From Ailanthus altissimus (lineage: Eukaryota > Streptophyta > Magnoliopsida > Sapindales > Simaroubaceae), in contig OX327699.1 in NCBI GenBank assembly GCA_946807835.1, forward strand, positions 3,093,001 to 3,157,000: a DNA stretch of 64,000 nucleotides, in the 5' to 3' direction. The translations under genes and the position numbers were made by a program. Under the pieces are notes generated by a model that was not told where the DNA came from, did no database searches, and worked only from the letters and a program-made list of their open reading frames with translations. Below are positions 9,799 through 21,639 of the stretch, piece after piece (position 1 is the first letter of the stretch; each line of letters begins with the position of its first letter).

Positions 9799-10181
9799 GA
9801 TAAAAAATATAGAGAATGCTGAGATTGTTTAAAGGGTGAAAAAACTATAATTGTATTGATAATTTCAGTGTATATATATATATATATATATATATATTAC
9901 AACCGAGAGTACATAGCACACCAAAATGTGCTGGTAAAAGTTTGTTAATTACAAAGAATCCAATGTATACAACTGTCATCAACTCCAAGTATCAAGGGAA
10001 TTAGTTAGAATATCTGGTGAGCTGTGCATTTGTAGATGTTGTTCTCTGATTGGTGTAAAATAACCAATTTAATTCTGCTATGTGTAGCACCAAGATTCAC
10101 ATTTAGATCTAGCTTGATAACTAAGATAACTAAGCCTTGGTAGTGTCAGCATCTATGTCAGCAAATGCTTCACATCAGCTA
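9799..10181 (-). repeat. 3' LTR of copia element 2
   Basis: Contains ACAACCGAGAGTACATAGCA and CACCAAAATGTGCTGG in common with 20,248-20,645. Carries an expanded (TA)n run at 9,871-9,897 that is only about 10 bp long in the 5' LTR. Confidence 0.75.
9871..9897. repeat. (TA)n microsatellite
   Basis: About 13 TA units inside the copia 2 3' LTR, at the place where the sister LTR (20,329-20,339) has a short run. Likely replication slippage after insertion. Confidence 0.9.
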
Positions 10182-10195
10182 ACACCCCCTCTCAA
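10182..10195 (-). other. Polypurine tract of copia element 2
   Basis: On the minus strand GAGAGGGGGTGTT directly precedes the 3' LTR. This is the plus-strand priming site in LTR retrotransposons. Confidence 0.65.
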
Positions 10196-10252
10196 GCTCT
10201 GGTGTCTGGCAAGACTCTGAGGTTGTTTCTTAGATATCTAAAATCTATCTAC
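10196..10252 (-). pseudogene. Copia 2 RNase H end and 3' untranslated sequence
   Basis: Short piece between the polypurine tract and the first solo LTR. With the solo LTR removed it joins 13,094 onward. It holds only the trailing end of pol, with no motif of its own. Confidence 0.5.
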
Positions 10253-13093
10253 TGTAATATCCAATCCCTATTAATAGTATTGGCGCCTAAATTTTGGTAT
10301 AGAGCAAATAAGACACCGTAGGGTTATTCGATTTTAACCCTATTAGAAATATTTTTTTTATAGTGCGCATGAGAGATATTAGACCTAATTTGATAATTTT
10401 ACACTCGATCGGAGCGCCGGACAACCCTAGAATATTTTTAGAATTTTTCTCTATTGGCTTGGAAAAGGAAATTCTAATTTACTACATGAATTTTTATTTA
10501 AGGGTGATGTATGGAACAAGCCTTTGTTGAGAAACATAATCTATATATTAGAGAATTGACCAATTAGAAGAAATCTCATGGATTGCCAAGTTAGTAATTC
10601 TAGTTAGATCTTTGGACTATTCTAACTAAATAGTTGCAAATGAACTAATTACATAATTAGTTTTCAACTAATGAAAAATTAGTAATTTAGAGCAAGTTGA
10701 AGGGCAAAATGGTCAATTGATGGATAACTATATATATGGTAGAAGTGTGTAGAAATTTGAAGAGAACAAAAAGCAACCATTTAGAGCAAAAGAGAGCAAA
10801 ATTCATGCAAGGTGAAGGGGGTGTTGCTACAGTGAAATTTCAAATTTTTTTTTCATGATTTTTGCATGCTTAATCAAGCCAAAATAAGGTTACATACCAA
10901 TCCCTAAGCTCAATTGAAGCCTCAATTAGTAGAAATTCAAGAAAAAGAGATAAGAAAAGCATTGTTTTGTAAAATTTATAAGTGCGATTTTAAGATTGCT
11001 TCAATTGATGTTCTTGTGTGTATTCTTGGTTTAGATTGAGTTGAATTCTAATGTGGAGCTTGAAGGAGTTATCAATTTGAAGAAATTGGCAAGGTAAGAA
11101 TTAGGGTTTTGGATGATTTGAATGTAGAGACTTCAATTGGTTGTAATTTGGGCATTAGAATGAAATTGGCAAGGTAAGAATTAGGGTTTTGGATGATTTG
11201 AATGTAGAGACTTCAATTGGTTGTAATTAGGGCATTAGAATGAAATTGGCTTGATTTTGATGTAATTAGAACAAGAAATTGAGAAAAAAAATGTGTTGGA
11301 ACATAGGATGAAATTCTGCCACTTTAGGGAAGTTAGGGATTGAGTGGTGTTTTGGTTGAGTTGTTGTATGTAAATGGTGCCTTGTGTATGTTGAATGTAT
11401 ATGGTTGATGGAAAAATCAAAAATGACAAAAATGGGACATAATTATGTCCAACCAAGTTATAAGACGTTTAATAATTTTCATGGTGCCGGGTGATGAGTT
11501 AGATTAGATTAAATGACTCCGTAAATATAAATCGGGAAGTAGTATGCATCCGGACTTTGTATGCCGATTAGGGCGTTTAGTAGTTAAATAAGATTCTAGC
11601 ATTCGATTTGGTTCTAAATGTCATTTATGGCGCGTAGGTGAAGAAAACTGAGAGCGGTAACAGGAGCAGAAGTCTGGACCGAAATTGAGCGTAGAGTGGT
11701 TATGAGTGAAAATTTGCCTTTTTCTATTATCTTTTGTTTATTATGTTTCCGCATAATGAAAATGTATGTTTTATGAGTTTTCAATGCATAAACATGATTA
11801 TGATCTTGATATGTATCCATAGATATGCATTTACACATTCAATTTAAGAAACAGTTTTAAAATTTCTGTATTTGTTTTAAAGGCCATTGGTAACCTCAGA
11901 TTATAATGATGGTGATTGTATTAGACCCGGCCAGTATATCCCGTGTACATGGGCAGGTCTTGGGGGTGTGTCACTAACTCCGAGAAGTCAGAATGTTGAG
12001 TCATGTGAGTCACTCTATGTGTACGAGGTATTGTCTCGCTATATGTATGCGATGTAGGATTCCGTTACATAGCCAGTAAGATGTCTTGAGATGTCACTGT
12101 GGGTGCTGCTAGTTGAGGTGCCCCGTGACCTACTCATGTGTACGGTGCTAGTTGAGTCGCTGCGTGAGTATAGAGCTTTAGGGTTACCATTGGTACAGTT
12201 TAGAATGAAAATAGCCGAGCGAGGACTTTACTAGTTTGATTTACCAATAGCATTTATGCATTTATATGCGTATGGCAATTATTGTGTTATATAAATTTTG
12301 GATATTATTTTCTAAAAACGTAGATAAAACCCGCTCGGTAAGATTTCAACAGCATATGATATTAGAAATCGTTTTACAACTTTACATCAATTTTAGAAGC
12401 ACGATTTATGCATGTACTTTAGAATTTTGCTATATATGCATAATGTTATTTTATTTGAAATCTTATTTGCACTCACTAAGCTCCTTTAGCTCACCCGTTT
12501 TGTGTTTTATGTTTTCTAAACCCCTTTCCCAGGTGCAGGTCTCGGTACGCAAGCTCCTGATTCTCCTATTACCGAGTAGTGGGCCAAATCTGAAGATCAT
12601 TTTTTTGTACATGTAAATGTGCTAAATAGCACCCTTTACTTTATGCATATTAGTTATAGGCATGTATATTTATATGTATGTTTTGAACCAATAAGAAGAG
12701 ATTTCGATATTATGATGATGGTTTTTCTTTTTTTTTATTATGCTTATTTTGTGATTCAAATGAAACAATTGAGTTGTGTTGGATTTGATTTGGAAAGGAC
12801 TGGAGGTCCGAATTGGTAGTATTGAGAAGTATTTGAAATAGAAGTGAAATTTCTTTGTAGGTTTTATATGGATTTTTTGTAAAACAGGGGAAACTCTGCC
12901 CCTTTTTTTTGAAAAATTAAGATGTAGTTTTCATGTATATTACAAGATTTTCTCAGTAATAGTAAGAACTAAAAAGGGGTTCGCCTCGCGAAAATTTCTC
13001 ATCTTGCCCAGTTATATCTTAAGAAACTTTTGTCGGGATGCCCAGCAGGGCCGCTGGGATCTGCTGTAGAGGGTCTCGGGTCGGGTCCTATCA
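10253..13093 (+). mobile_element. Solo LTR of gypsy family (copy 1), TSD TCTAC
   Basis: Begins TGTAATATCCAATCCC and ends GGGTCCTATCA, matching the LTRs of the complete gypsy element at 43,830-54,237. TCTAC occurs at 10,248-10,252 and 13,094-13,098, a perfect 5-bp target duplication. No internal region, so it is the product of LTR-LTR recombination. Length 2,841 bp, longer than its relatives largely because of an 80-bp tandem duplication. Short open frames inside are not genes. Confidence 0.9.
11091..11250. repeat. 80-bp tandem duplication inside solo LTR 1
   Basis: AAGGTAAGAATTAGGG starts at 11,091 and again at 11,171, and the following 80 bp are almost identical. Other copies of this LTR have the segment once. 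Confidence 0.85.
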
Positions 13094-13333
13094 TCTACTG
13101 TCAAGGGTTTAGTTATTCCTTAGAGGAGATGTGTTTAACTTCTAATTCTCTATTGATCACTTTGTCTATAACAAAATGAACATCAATTTCTATGTGTTTG
13201 GTCCTAGCATGACAAATGAGATTAGAGGCTAATGTAGCAGCACTCTTGTTGTCACACCAAACCGTTAGAATGCTAAAAAGCTTAATGCTCAGTTCACTTA
13301 ATAATGAACAAATCTAGGTTATTTCTGAACATG
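13094..13333 (-). pseudogene. Copia 2 RNase H fragment
   Basis: On the minus strand the frames contain LFSILTVWCDNKSAATL and HARTKHIEIDVHFVIDKVI, the standard C-terminal blocks of copia RNase H: the catalytic Asp in the CDNKSA box, and the HxRTKHI motif. RNase H removes the RNA template during reverse transcription. The fragment is bounded on both sides by solo LTRs, each with its own target duplication, and joins 16,102 upstream and 10,252 downstream once they are removed. Confidence 0.85.
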
Positions 13334-16101
13334 TGTAATATCCAATCCCTATTAGTAGTATTGGCGCCTAGATTTCGGTATAGAACAAATAAAACACCGT
13401 AGGGTTACTCGATTTTAACCCTATTAGAAATATTCCCTTTATAGCTCACGTGAGAGATATTAGACCTAACTTGGTAATTTCACACTCGATCGGTGCGCCG
13501 GACCACTCTAGAATATTTTTAGAATTTTTCTCTATTGGCTTGGAAAAGAAAATTCTAATTTACTACATGAATTTCCATTTAAGGGTTATGAATGGAACAA
13601 GCCTTTGTTGAGAAACATAATCCATATATTAGAGAATGGACCAATTAGAAGAAATCTCATGGATTACCAAGTTGGAAGTTCTAGTTAGTTCTTTGGACTA
13701 TTCCAACTAGATAGTTACAAATGAACTAATTACATAATTAGTTTTCAACTAATGGCAAATTAGTAATTTTGATAAAGTTGATGGGTAAAATGGTAAATTG
13801 AGGGAGGACTATAAATAAGTTGAAAGTGTGTAGAATTTTGAAGAAGATCAAAAGCAAACACTTAGAACAAAAGAGAGAAAATTCGAGCTTGGAAAGGGGG
13901 GCTGCTACAGTGACCTTTCAAGTTTTGTTTTCATGAATTTTCATATGTAATCAAGCCAAAATAAGGTTACAAACCAATCCCTAAGCTCAATTGAAGTCTC
14001 TATTAGTGGAAATTCAAGAAAAAGATGTAAGAAAAACATCTTTTATGAGTTTGATAAGTGAGATTTCAAGAATGCTTTAATTGATGTTCTTATGTGTATT
14101 CTTGGCTTAGATTGAGTTGAATTCTAGCGTGGAGCTTGAAGGAGTCATCAATTTGAAGAAATTGACAAGGTGAGAATTAGGGTTTTTTGGTGATTTTGTT
14201 GTAGAGATTTCAATTGGTTGCAATTAGGGCTTTAGAATGAAATTGGCATGATTTTGTTGTAATTGAAACAAGAAATTGAGAAAAGAAATGTGTTGGAACC
14301 TAGGGTGAAATTCTGCCACTTTAGGGAAGTTAGAAATTGAGTGGTGTTTTGATTGAATTGTTGTGTGTAAATGGTGCATATTGTGAATTGAATGTATATG
14401 GTTGATGAAAAAACCAAAAATGAAGAAAATGGGACATAATTGCCATGTTGGAAAGGTGAAGGGCAATTATGTCCAACCAAGTTATAAGGTGTTCAATTAT
14501 TTTCAGGGCGTCGGATGGTGAGTTAGTTTCGATTATGGCTCCGTAACTAAAATCGGGAAATAGTTTACATCCGGGCTTTGTATGCCGATTAGGGCATTTA
14601 GTAGTTAAATGAGATTCTAGTATTCGATTTGGTTCTAAATGTCATTTATGGCACGTAGGTGAAGATAACCGAGAGCGTTAACGGGAGTAGAAATCGGGAG
14701 CGAAATTGAGCGCGAAGCGGTAGTGAGTGGAAATCTGCCATTTCTTTTACTTTTTGGTTATTATGTTTTCGCACAATGACTATGTATGTTTTATGAGCTT
14801 TCGATGCATAAACATGATTTATGATCTTGATATATTCATAGACATGCTTTTACATGATCGATTTGTGAAACAGTTTTAAAATTTCTGCATTCATTTTTAA
14901 GACTATTGGTACCCTCAGATTATAGTGGTGATGATTGTATTAGACCCGGCCGGTATATCCCGTGCACATGGGCAGGTCTTGGGGGTGTGTCACTAACTCC
15001 GGGAAGTCGGGATGTCGAGTCATGTGAGTCGCTCTATGTGTACGGGATATTGTCTCGCTATATGCAGATGTAGGATTCCGCTGCGTAGCCAGTGAGATGT
15101 CTTGAGATGTCACTGTGGGTGCTGCTAGTTGAGGTGCCCCGTGACCTACTCACGTATGCGGTGCTAGTTGAGTCGCTGCGTGGGTATAGAGCTTTAGGGT
15201 TACCATTGGTACAGTTTAGAAAGAAAATGGCTGAGCGAGAATTTTACTAGTTTTCGATTTACCGATAGCATTTATGCATTTATATGCACACAACAGTTAT
15301 TATGTTATACAGATTCTGAATATAGTTTTCCAAAGATGTAGATAAAACTCGTTCGGCAAGATTTCATTAGCATATGATATTAGAAACCGTTTTACAGTTT
15401 TACATCCATTTTAGAAGCATAATTTCTGCATGTACTTTAGAAATTGCTATCTTTGTATAATGTTCTTGTAATTGAAATCTCATTTACACTCACTGAGCTC
15501 CTTTAGCTCAGCCGTTTTATGTTTTATGTTTTAAACCCCTTTCCCAGGTACAGGTCTCGGAACGCAAGTTGCTGATTCTCCTATTGCCGAGTAGTGGGCC
15601 GAATCCAAAGATAATTTTTGTACATGTAAATGTGCTAATAGCACTCTTTACTTTATGCATAATAGTTGTAGACATGTATATTTGTAAGTATGTGTTGAAT
15701 CAAGAAGAAGAGATTTCCAATTTATGATGATCGTTTTTACTTTTTATGATTATGCTTATTTTGTAATTTTACGAAATAATTGAATTGTGTTGGATTTGAT
15801 TTGGAAAAGACCGGAGGTCCGAATTGGTAGAATTGAGATGTGTTGGAATTAGAAGTGAAATTTCTTTGCAGGTTTATATGGATTTTCTGAAAAACAGGGG
15901 AAATTCTGTCCGTTTGTTTTTAAAATTAAGATGTCCTTTTCATGTATATTATTAGATCTTCTTAGTAGTAACAAGAATTAAAAAGGGGTTCGCCTCGCGG
16001 AATTTCTCAACATACCCGGTTAAGTTCGGAGGAACTTCCGTCGAGGTGCCCGGCAGGGCCGCTGGGATTTATAGTAGATGGTCTTAGGTCGGGTCCTGTC
16101 A
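13334..16101 (+). mobile_element. Solo LTR of gypsy family (copy 2), TSD ACATG/ATATG
   Basis: Begins TGTAATATCCAATCCC and ends GGGTCCTGTCA, 2,768 bp. Flanking 5-mers ACATG (13,329-13,333) and ATATG (16,102-16,106) differ by one C/T transition. It splits the copia 2 RNase H just before the CSEITWI-type block. Its sequence is closer to the LTRs of the complete element than to copies 1 and 3. Confidence 0.9.
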
Positions 16102-17340
16102 ATATGTCTGTGCAAAAGCTTTGTATTCAAACTCTGCACTTGACCTGGAGACCACCTTTTGCTTTCTTTAGCTCCATGAGACCAAGTTGTTGTAGAAAAA
16201 GATGTTATAGCCTTCTGTGGACTTTCTGTCATCTGAGTCACTTGCCCAGTCAGCATCTGTGTAACCTATAAGTTACATGCTTCCTGCTGAGGTGTAGAAT
16301 AGGCCAAATTCTGAAGTTCCCTGCAAATACCTCAATATCCTCTTGCACTCTTGCCAGTGAGCCTGCTTTGGTCTTTGCAGAAATTGGCTTAGCTTGTTTA
16401 TACTAAATACAATCTCTGGTCTGGTTGACATACTGCAAGGCTCCTATTGTACTTTTATAAAGTGTGACATCTTCAAAATCATTTCTCTCATCTTTGGTCA
16501 GTTTTGTTCCAAGACTCATAGGTGTATGTGCAACCTTACATGATAGCATTCCAACTCTCTTGAGTAGATCTAGTATGTATTTAGTTTGGCTGAGATGCAT
16601 ACCCAAGCTGTCTCTTTTAACTTCTATGCCAAGAAAATAGTTCAATGACCCTAGCACCTTTAGAGAAAAAACTTCATCATGCTCCTTGATAATCTTCTTA
16701 CATTGAAGTTCATCACTCTCAGTTATCAATGTATCATCTACATAGACTAGTAAGATAATAAGCTTTTCATTTGTTCTTAGAACAAACAATGAAGTATCAC
16801 TTTTTGCATTCAAAAATCCCTAGCTCAACAAGGCCTGTTTCAGTTTCTCATACCAGGCTCTTGGAGCCTGTTTCAAGCCATATAAGGCTTTATTCAGTTT
16901 ACAGACAAAACCAAGCTTCTTTTGATCTATGAACCCTTCAGGTTGATACATGTAGACATCTTCACTGATTTCTCCCTTTAGAAATGCATTATTCACATCA
17001 ACTTGTTTCACATCCTAATTAAAGTGTACTGCCAAGCTCAGTATGATCTTGATTGTTACAGCTTTAGCAACAGGGCTGAATGTGTCTGAGTAGTCTACCT
17101 CAGCAGTTTACAAGAATCCCTTAGCAACCAATCTAACTTTGTATCTTGCAACTGATCCATCAGGTTTATGTTTGATCTTGTATACCCATTTATTTCCTAT
17201 CACTTTCATTGTAGACGTTAAAGGGACTAGGTTCCAAGTTTTATTTTTAATTAAGGCTTGGTACTTTTCTATCATTGCAGCCTTCCATTTAGGATTTATG
17301 AGTGCATCTTGTGTGGTTTGAGGTGTATCATCACTTTATT
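16102..17340 (-). pseudogene. Copia 2 reverse transcriptase and start of RNase H
   Basis: Minus-strand blocks in order: WKAAMIEKYQALIKNKTWNL and GNKWVYKIKHKPDGSVARYK (start of the copia RT domain), [40 protein letters not shown], then the catalytic LLVYVDDTLI (YVDD box, about 16,735-16,765), NYFLGIEV, KYILDLLKRVGM, and IGALQYVNQTRDC leading to RNase H. The active-site aspartates are present. Stops and frameshifts occur near 17,015, 16,817, 16,400 and elsewhere. RT copies the element RNA into cDNA inside the particle. Without these breaks it would be a typical copia RT. Confidence 0.88.
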
Positions 17341-18400
17341 AATTCACTTATGCTGAATAATATACCTTGGGCTTAAATATACCTGATTTAGACCTTGTGA
17401 TCATAGGATGTGTGGAAATTGGTTCAGGAATGGTGGTTTCAGGTGTTTGAGCAGTAGTTTCTAGGGTTATTGTAGTTTCTGCCTGTGGTCCTAACTCTCC
17501 ATAAGAAGGTGAAGTGTCATTCTGTTGTGTGCTGTAGTGTATTGATTCAGAGCATGAGTTATTAGTACCTAAATGTGAAGTTCCTTCTTCTTAAAGTGGT
17601 TGAGAGACACCTTGAGTTTTTGAAGGGAGAGGGGTTTGTAACAAAGTCTATAGGTTGTTTGAATTGTTACGAGTGATAGTGATGTGTGAGTTTTGATTTT
17701 TATCATGATTTGTGCCGAAAGGGAAAATGTTTTCATTAAAGACCACATGTCTAGAGATGTATAATTTTCCTGTGGGATCAAGACACCTGAATCCTTTGAC
17801 TTGGACTGTATCCTAAGAAAATGCATCTCTTTGTATGAAAGTTGAGTTTATTTTGATTGTAGGGACTTAAATAAGGGTAGCAAGCACAGCCAAAAACTTT
17901 AAGGGAGGTGTAATATGGTTTTTGTGATGCAAAAGCTCATATGGTGATTTGTCATTTAGTATAGGTGTTGGAAGTCTATTAATGAGAAAGGTTGTTGTTT
18001 CAAAGGCATACCACCAGTATTTAAGAGGGAGTTTTGATTGTGCAAGTAATGTTAATCCTACTTCCACAATATGTCTGTGTTTCCTTTCGATTGTGCCATT
18101 TTGTTCTGAGGTATAGGGACATGTGAGCCTGAGACTGATTCCATTTTCTTTAAAGAAGGAATTAAAAGGTTTAAATTCACTATCATTATCAGTCTACACA
18201 CTTTTGATACTAGTTTCAAGTTTCTTTTCAATTTGAAGTTTGAAACTTTTAAATATTTGTGAAACTTTTGACTTGGTCTGAAGAGGGAAAATCCAAGTAT
18301 ATCTACTGAAGCTATCAACAATACTCATATAATAGATAAAATCATTTCCTGATTTCTATAGAGCAGGCCCTCAAAGGTCAGAGTATAGCAACTCTAATGG
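17341..18400 (-). pseudogene. Copia 2 integrase core and linker
   Basis: Minus-strand frames carry the DDE integrase: LYSDL with a disrupted GPAL (first Asp), FIYYMSIVDSFSRYTWIFPL, TDNDSEFKPF (second Asp, preceded by a TAG where a Gln codon is usual), and NGTIERKHRHIVEVGLTLL (Glu). LPLKYWWYAFETTTFLINRL and SPYELLHHK follow, and after 17,830 a Ser/Thr-rich linker to RT. Frames shift at about 18,060 and 17,865. Integrase would join the cDNA to host DNA. Order relative to gag and RT is normal for copia. Confidence 0.85.
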
Positions 18401-19300
18401 CTTGTGTGCTTTACTATTTGAAGTATTGAATTTAAGTTTAAGATTTTTTTCAAGTTAACAAGTTTCACAAAAGAAGAATGCAAATTTTTTATTGATATTA
18501 ACTAGTTTGTTACAAAAGAGTAAAACTTTCTTCATAACTTGTTCACTTGGGTGCCCAAGTTTCTTATGAAGTGTGTCTAACATGTTACAATGTTTGTTAT
18601 TAAGCTTCTGACACTATCTGTCCCTTATACAACCAGCTGACTCTGACTCTGACTCTTTTGATGGAAAAATAGCAAGTAATGATTGTTCTGTGCACAAAGA
18701 CTGATTATTTAACTTCTTTATTGCTGTGTTTATTGGTGTCTTTGTGTTGGTGAGTAGATATAGGCCTCCCTTAATCACCCTTTAAAGAAGAACCTTCCTC
18801 GTCTGGTCCTTAACAACACAGAAATTATCAAGAAAGGTTACAGTTAAGTTGTTATCTTTAATGAGTCTAGATATGCTGAGTAAATTTTTGGTCATCTCAG
18901 GTACATAAAGCACACATTTAAGCATAATAATAGTATCATCAGAATTATCAGCACACATAAACAATTTGCAATCACAGATATGAATAATGGTAAGTTTCTG
19001 ACCACTACCTACAGTGAGTTTTTGCTTACCCTCATACTCAGCTTGATTCACCACATTGTTTGTGTTGTTTGTAACATAGTTGGTAGCACCACTGTCAAGG
19101 TACCAGCCCTAGTCATCATCATCTCCATAAGCTGCAAATGTTGAGTTCTGCTAATTTTCTTGCCTGGGTTGAAAATCCTCTTCAAACTTATGCCATCACT
19201 CAAAGGCCTCATGTCCAGATTTCAAACATATCTGACACCAAACTTTGGATTTTGGCTTGGCTACTGGTTGTTTGCTTTTTCCTCTTCCTTGATTGTTCTT
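18401..19300 (-). pseudogene. Copia 2 protease, GAG-pre-integrase and zinc knuckle
   Basis: A knuckle-like WCQICLKSGHEAFE lies at about 19,225-19,265 and is followed by a stop in place of the last ligand. The aspartic protease then begins with GWYLDSGATNYVTNN (DSG active site, about 19,080-19,125) and continues through LTVGSGQKLTI and LKCVLYVPEMTKNLLSISRL. The GAG-pre-integrase segment has TLHKKLGHPSEQVMKKVL and CETC, the zinc-binding H and C residues. Stops occur near 18,780 and 18,610. Protease would cut the polyprotein into its mature parts. Frame differs from gag by one base, so at least one indel lies between. Confidence 0.8.
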
Positions 19301-19379
19301 CTAACCCCAGATTGAAGGTTGCTTCTTCCTCCTCTATTTTGTGAAGAGCCACCTCTGTTCATGTTAAACTGTGATCTTT

Positions 19380-20214
19380 CACCAGCACCTCTGCCTTGTC
19401 CCACTCTTCTTTAAGCATTGTTGTTTCTTTTGTAAGCCATATTGGCCTCAAAATCAATACCATCTCCTCCATTAAGATCCAATCTGCCTTCAAATCTTAT
19501 AAGTGCAGCATATGCATCTTTAAGTGACATAGTTTCAAGTCTGGACTCAATGTTCACAACAACAGGATCATAATTTGACCCAAGCCCTCCTAAAATGAAG
19601 CCAATCAGCTCATCATCTGGAATTGGTTTTCCTGAAATGCTAAGGCTGCTAGCAAGCTTCTTTATCTTTGTAAAGTATTCAAAAATGGTCATTGATCCTT
19701 TCTTGGTCATGTTAAGCTGCCTTCTGATTTCGAGAAGTCTTGCTTGTGACTGTGAGCAAAACATTCTCTCTAAAGCTGTTCATAGCTCAAGTGAGGTAGT
19801 GCATTTAGTGACTGAGCAGATTGTATTTTCTCTCAAGGTTAACAACAACCAGTTAAGGAGTAACTAGTCATGCCTTTTCCAGCGAAGATAGTGAGGATTT
19901 TCAAGAGTTGTCATATTTTGAGTTTCATCAACAGTGATGATAGTCCTAATAGGCACCATTAATGACTCTTCAATGAAGTTTTCAAGTCCATTCCCACGTA
20001 TGAAGGGAAGAACTTAAATCTTCCATATGATATAATTGTTTCTGTCTAACTTGTTAGTGACAGTAAATGACAGATTGTTCACCATTTGGTTGTTAAAGAT
20101 TGATTGGTTATGCATTGTTGCAGCTCTTTGCACTGGATTTACAGTATTTCCTGCATTCGAAGTACTCTGGTTGTTGCTAAAATCAAGTTCTGGGTTAGAG
20201 TTGGTATTAACCAT
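19380..20214 (-). pseudogene. Copia 2 gag
   Basis: The likely start is the ATG at 20,214, just downstream of the primer-binding site. An N-terminal Asn/Ser-rich stretch leads to VTNKLDRNNYIIWKI, the usual copia gag entry motif. After stops near 20,014 the frame recovers at 19,764 with ARLLEIRRQLNMTKKGSMTI, SISGKPIPDDELIGFILGGL and IRFEGRLDL, the UBN2/retrotran_gag_2 core. A glycine- and arginine-rich tail (GQGRGAGERSQFNMNRGG) ends the protein before the zinc knuckle. Gag forms the virus-like particle. Broken by at least two stops. Confidence 0.82.
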
Positions 20215-20230
20215 TGTTTGATTAAACTTG

Positions 20231-20247
20231 GACTGCTCTGATACCAA
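20231..20247 (-). other. Primer-binding site of copia element 2
   Basis: On the minus strand TTGGTATCAGAGCAGTCC directly follows the 5' LTR, the initiator-Met tRNA type. Confidence 0.8.
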
Positions 20248-20645
20248 GATAAAAAATACAGAGAATGCTGAGAATGCAGAGATTGTTTAAGGGGTGAAAA
20301 AATTGCAATTATATTGATCATTTCAATGTATATATATATTACAACCGAGAGTACATAGCACACCAAAATGTGCTGGTATTTGTCAGTTTGCTAATTACAA
20401 AGAATCCAATGTATACAATTGTCATCAGCTCCAAGTATCAAGGAAATTAATTAGAATATCTGGTGAGCTGTGCATTTGTAGATGTTGTTCTCTAATTGGT
20501 GTAAAATAACTAATTTAATTCTATCATGTGTAGCACCAAGATTCACATTTGGATTTAGCTTGAAAGTTCTTCAAATTCTACAAAGATAACTAAGCCTTAG
20601 TAGTGTCAGTATCCATGTCAGCAAATACTCCACATCAGCTAGCTA
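20248..20645 (-). repeat. 5' LTR of copia element 2
   Basis: Matches 9,799-10,181 in order and orientation, with a shorter TA run and an extra GCAGAGAATGCTGAGA-type repeat near the end. Ends at the TRIM junction around 20,645. Confidence 0.75.
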
Positions 20646-20728
20646 AAACAAATCCTTGAAGATGAAAGACGCATATGTGAAGCCTAAAGCAAATAATATC
20701 TACTTAGTTGTTGGGTCTAGGTGTTACA
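20646..20728 (+). repeat. TRIM-like element, LTR B, second part
   Basis: AATCCTTGAAGATGAAAG through GTGTTACA matches the distal half of LTR A (9,510-9,598) and completes the LTR interrupted by copia 2. Confidence 0.6.
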
Positions 20729-20828
20729 CTCGGATGGCCAAGGGTCTTCTCTAAACAAATGATAGGGAGTGGAATATAGTCCTTCTACCAAAAAGGCAGC
20801 GGCTAAGTGACTGCCCCACCTACAGCTA
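20729..20828 (+). other. LINE spacer between ORF1 and ORF2
   Basis: About 100 bp containing CCTTCTACCAAAAAGGCAGC and no gene, between the TRIM end and the endonuclease start. Confidence 0.4.
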
Positions 20829-21639
20829 TAAGTATTTTAAGCTGGAAGGCACGGGGGATGGGGAACCCTATGCAGTAAGGAGTTTGCGGAAGTTCCTTAT
20901 AGAATTTTCTCCCAATTTGGTCTTCATCCTTGAGACCAAATTGTATGAGAAGCAGGCGGAGAGAATTCGTCAAAGCTTGGGGTATCAACATTCTTTTCAG
21001 GTTGACAGTTCTAGTAATAGTGGAGGTATATGGGTGTTATGGAATGAAGCGTGGTCTATTACAGTGGCTGGTTTCTCTAGGTTCCATATTAAGGTTCAAG
21101 TGACAGATAACCGGCAAAAAATTTTGCGATCGTGGGCTTTTATGGCAACCCAGTGAGACATGAACGTAACCACAACTGGTCTTTACTTTGCCATTTGAAA
21201 GGTTAATCTTCTCTACCTTTCTTTTGTGTGGATGATTTTAATGAGATTTTAACTATGCAGGATAAGATACGAGGGTCAGCAACTGTTAGACCCTCAATGC
21301 TGGATTTCCAAGCCGTTATGGATGATAGTAGTCTTCTGGATTTGGGGTTTGTTGGGTCGAGGTTCACTTGGAAGGGTGGGGGAAAAGATGGAAGGGTCGA
21401 GGGAATTTGGGAGCGTCTTGACAGAGCTATTTGCTGTGAAAAATGGCAGGCATTATTTTCAAATGCTAAGGTTTACCATAAAGATTACTATAGCTTTGAC
21501 CATCGAGCCATTCACATTTCCCTCCAACCTATTAGGCCTAGGCAGTGTGGTGGACATAGGAGATTTATTTTTGAGCCTTTATGCCTAAGGGAGCCATCTG
21601 CAAAAAGGTTATTATAAATGCATGGAACTGTAGGGGTGC
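20829..21639 (+). pseudogene. LINE ORF2 endonuclease domain
   Basis: The AP-endonuclease-like N-terminus of L1-type ORF2. ILSWKARGMGNP (first frame) shifts by one base into AVRSLRKFLIEFSPNLVFIL and ETKLYEKQAERIR, where the Glu of the ET box is a metal ligand. After another shift near 21,150 come VDDFNEIL (the GDFN-like box), LDFQAVMDDSSLLDLGFVGS, RFTWKGGG, ERLDRAICCEKWQALF and FDHRAIHISL, where the usual SDH has become FDH. This domain nicks target DNA to start target-primed reverse transcription. At least two frameshifts make it inactive. Confidence 0.85.

Larger units (their letters stand above)
9799..20645 (-). mobile_element. Ty1/copia retrotransposon 2, minus strand, holding two solo gypsy LTRs
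   Basis: LTRs at about 9,799-10,181 (3') and 20,248-20,645 (5') flank, in minus orientation, a primer-binding site, gag, protease, integrase, reverse transcriptase and RNase H in copia order, and a polypurine tract. Excluding the two 2.8-kb solo LTRs the element is about 5.2 kb, a normal copia size. Probable target duplication AAGCA/AAACA lies within the TRIM. Numerous stops and frameshifts close every gene, so it is dead. Exact LTR ends are uncertain by a few bases because no clean TG...CA pair is evident. Confidence 0.85.

Noticed and set aside
12266..12819. Possible membrane proteins from hydrophobic frames in solo LTR regions (also near 29,494 and 58,671)
   Set aside because: They are U-rich LTR sequence shared among copies; frames shift between copies and have no coding signature.
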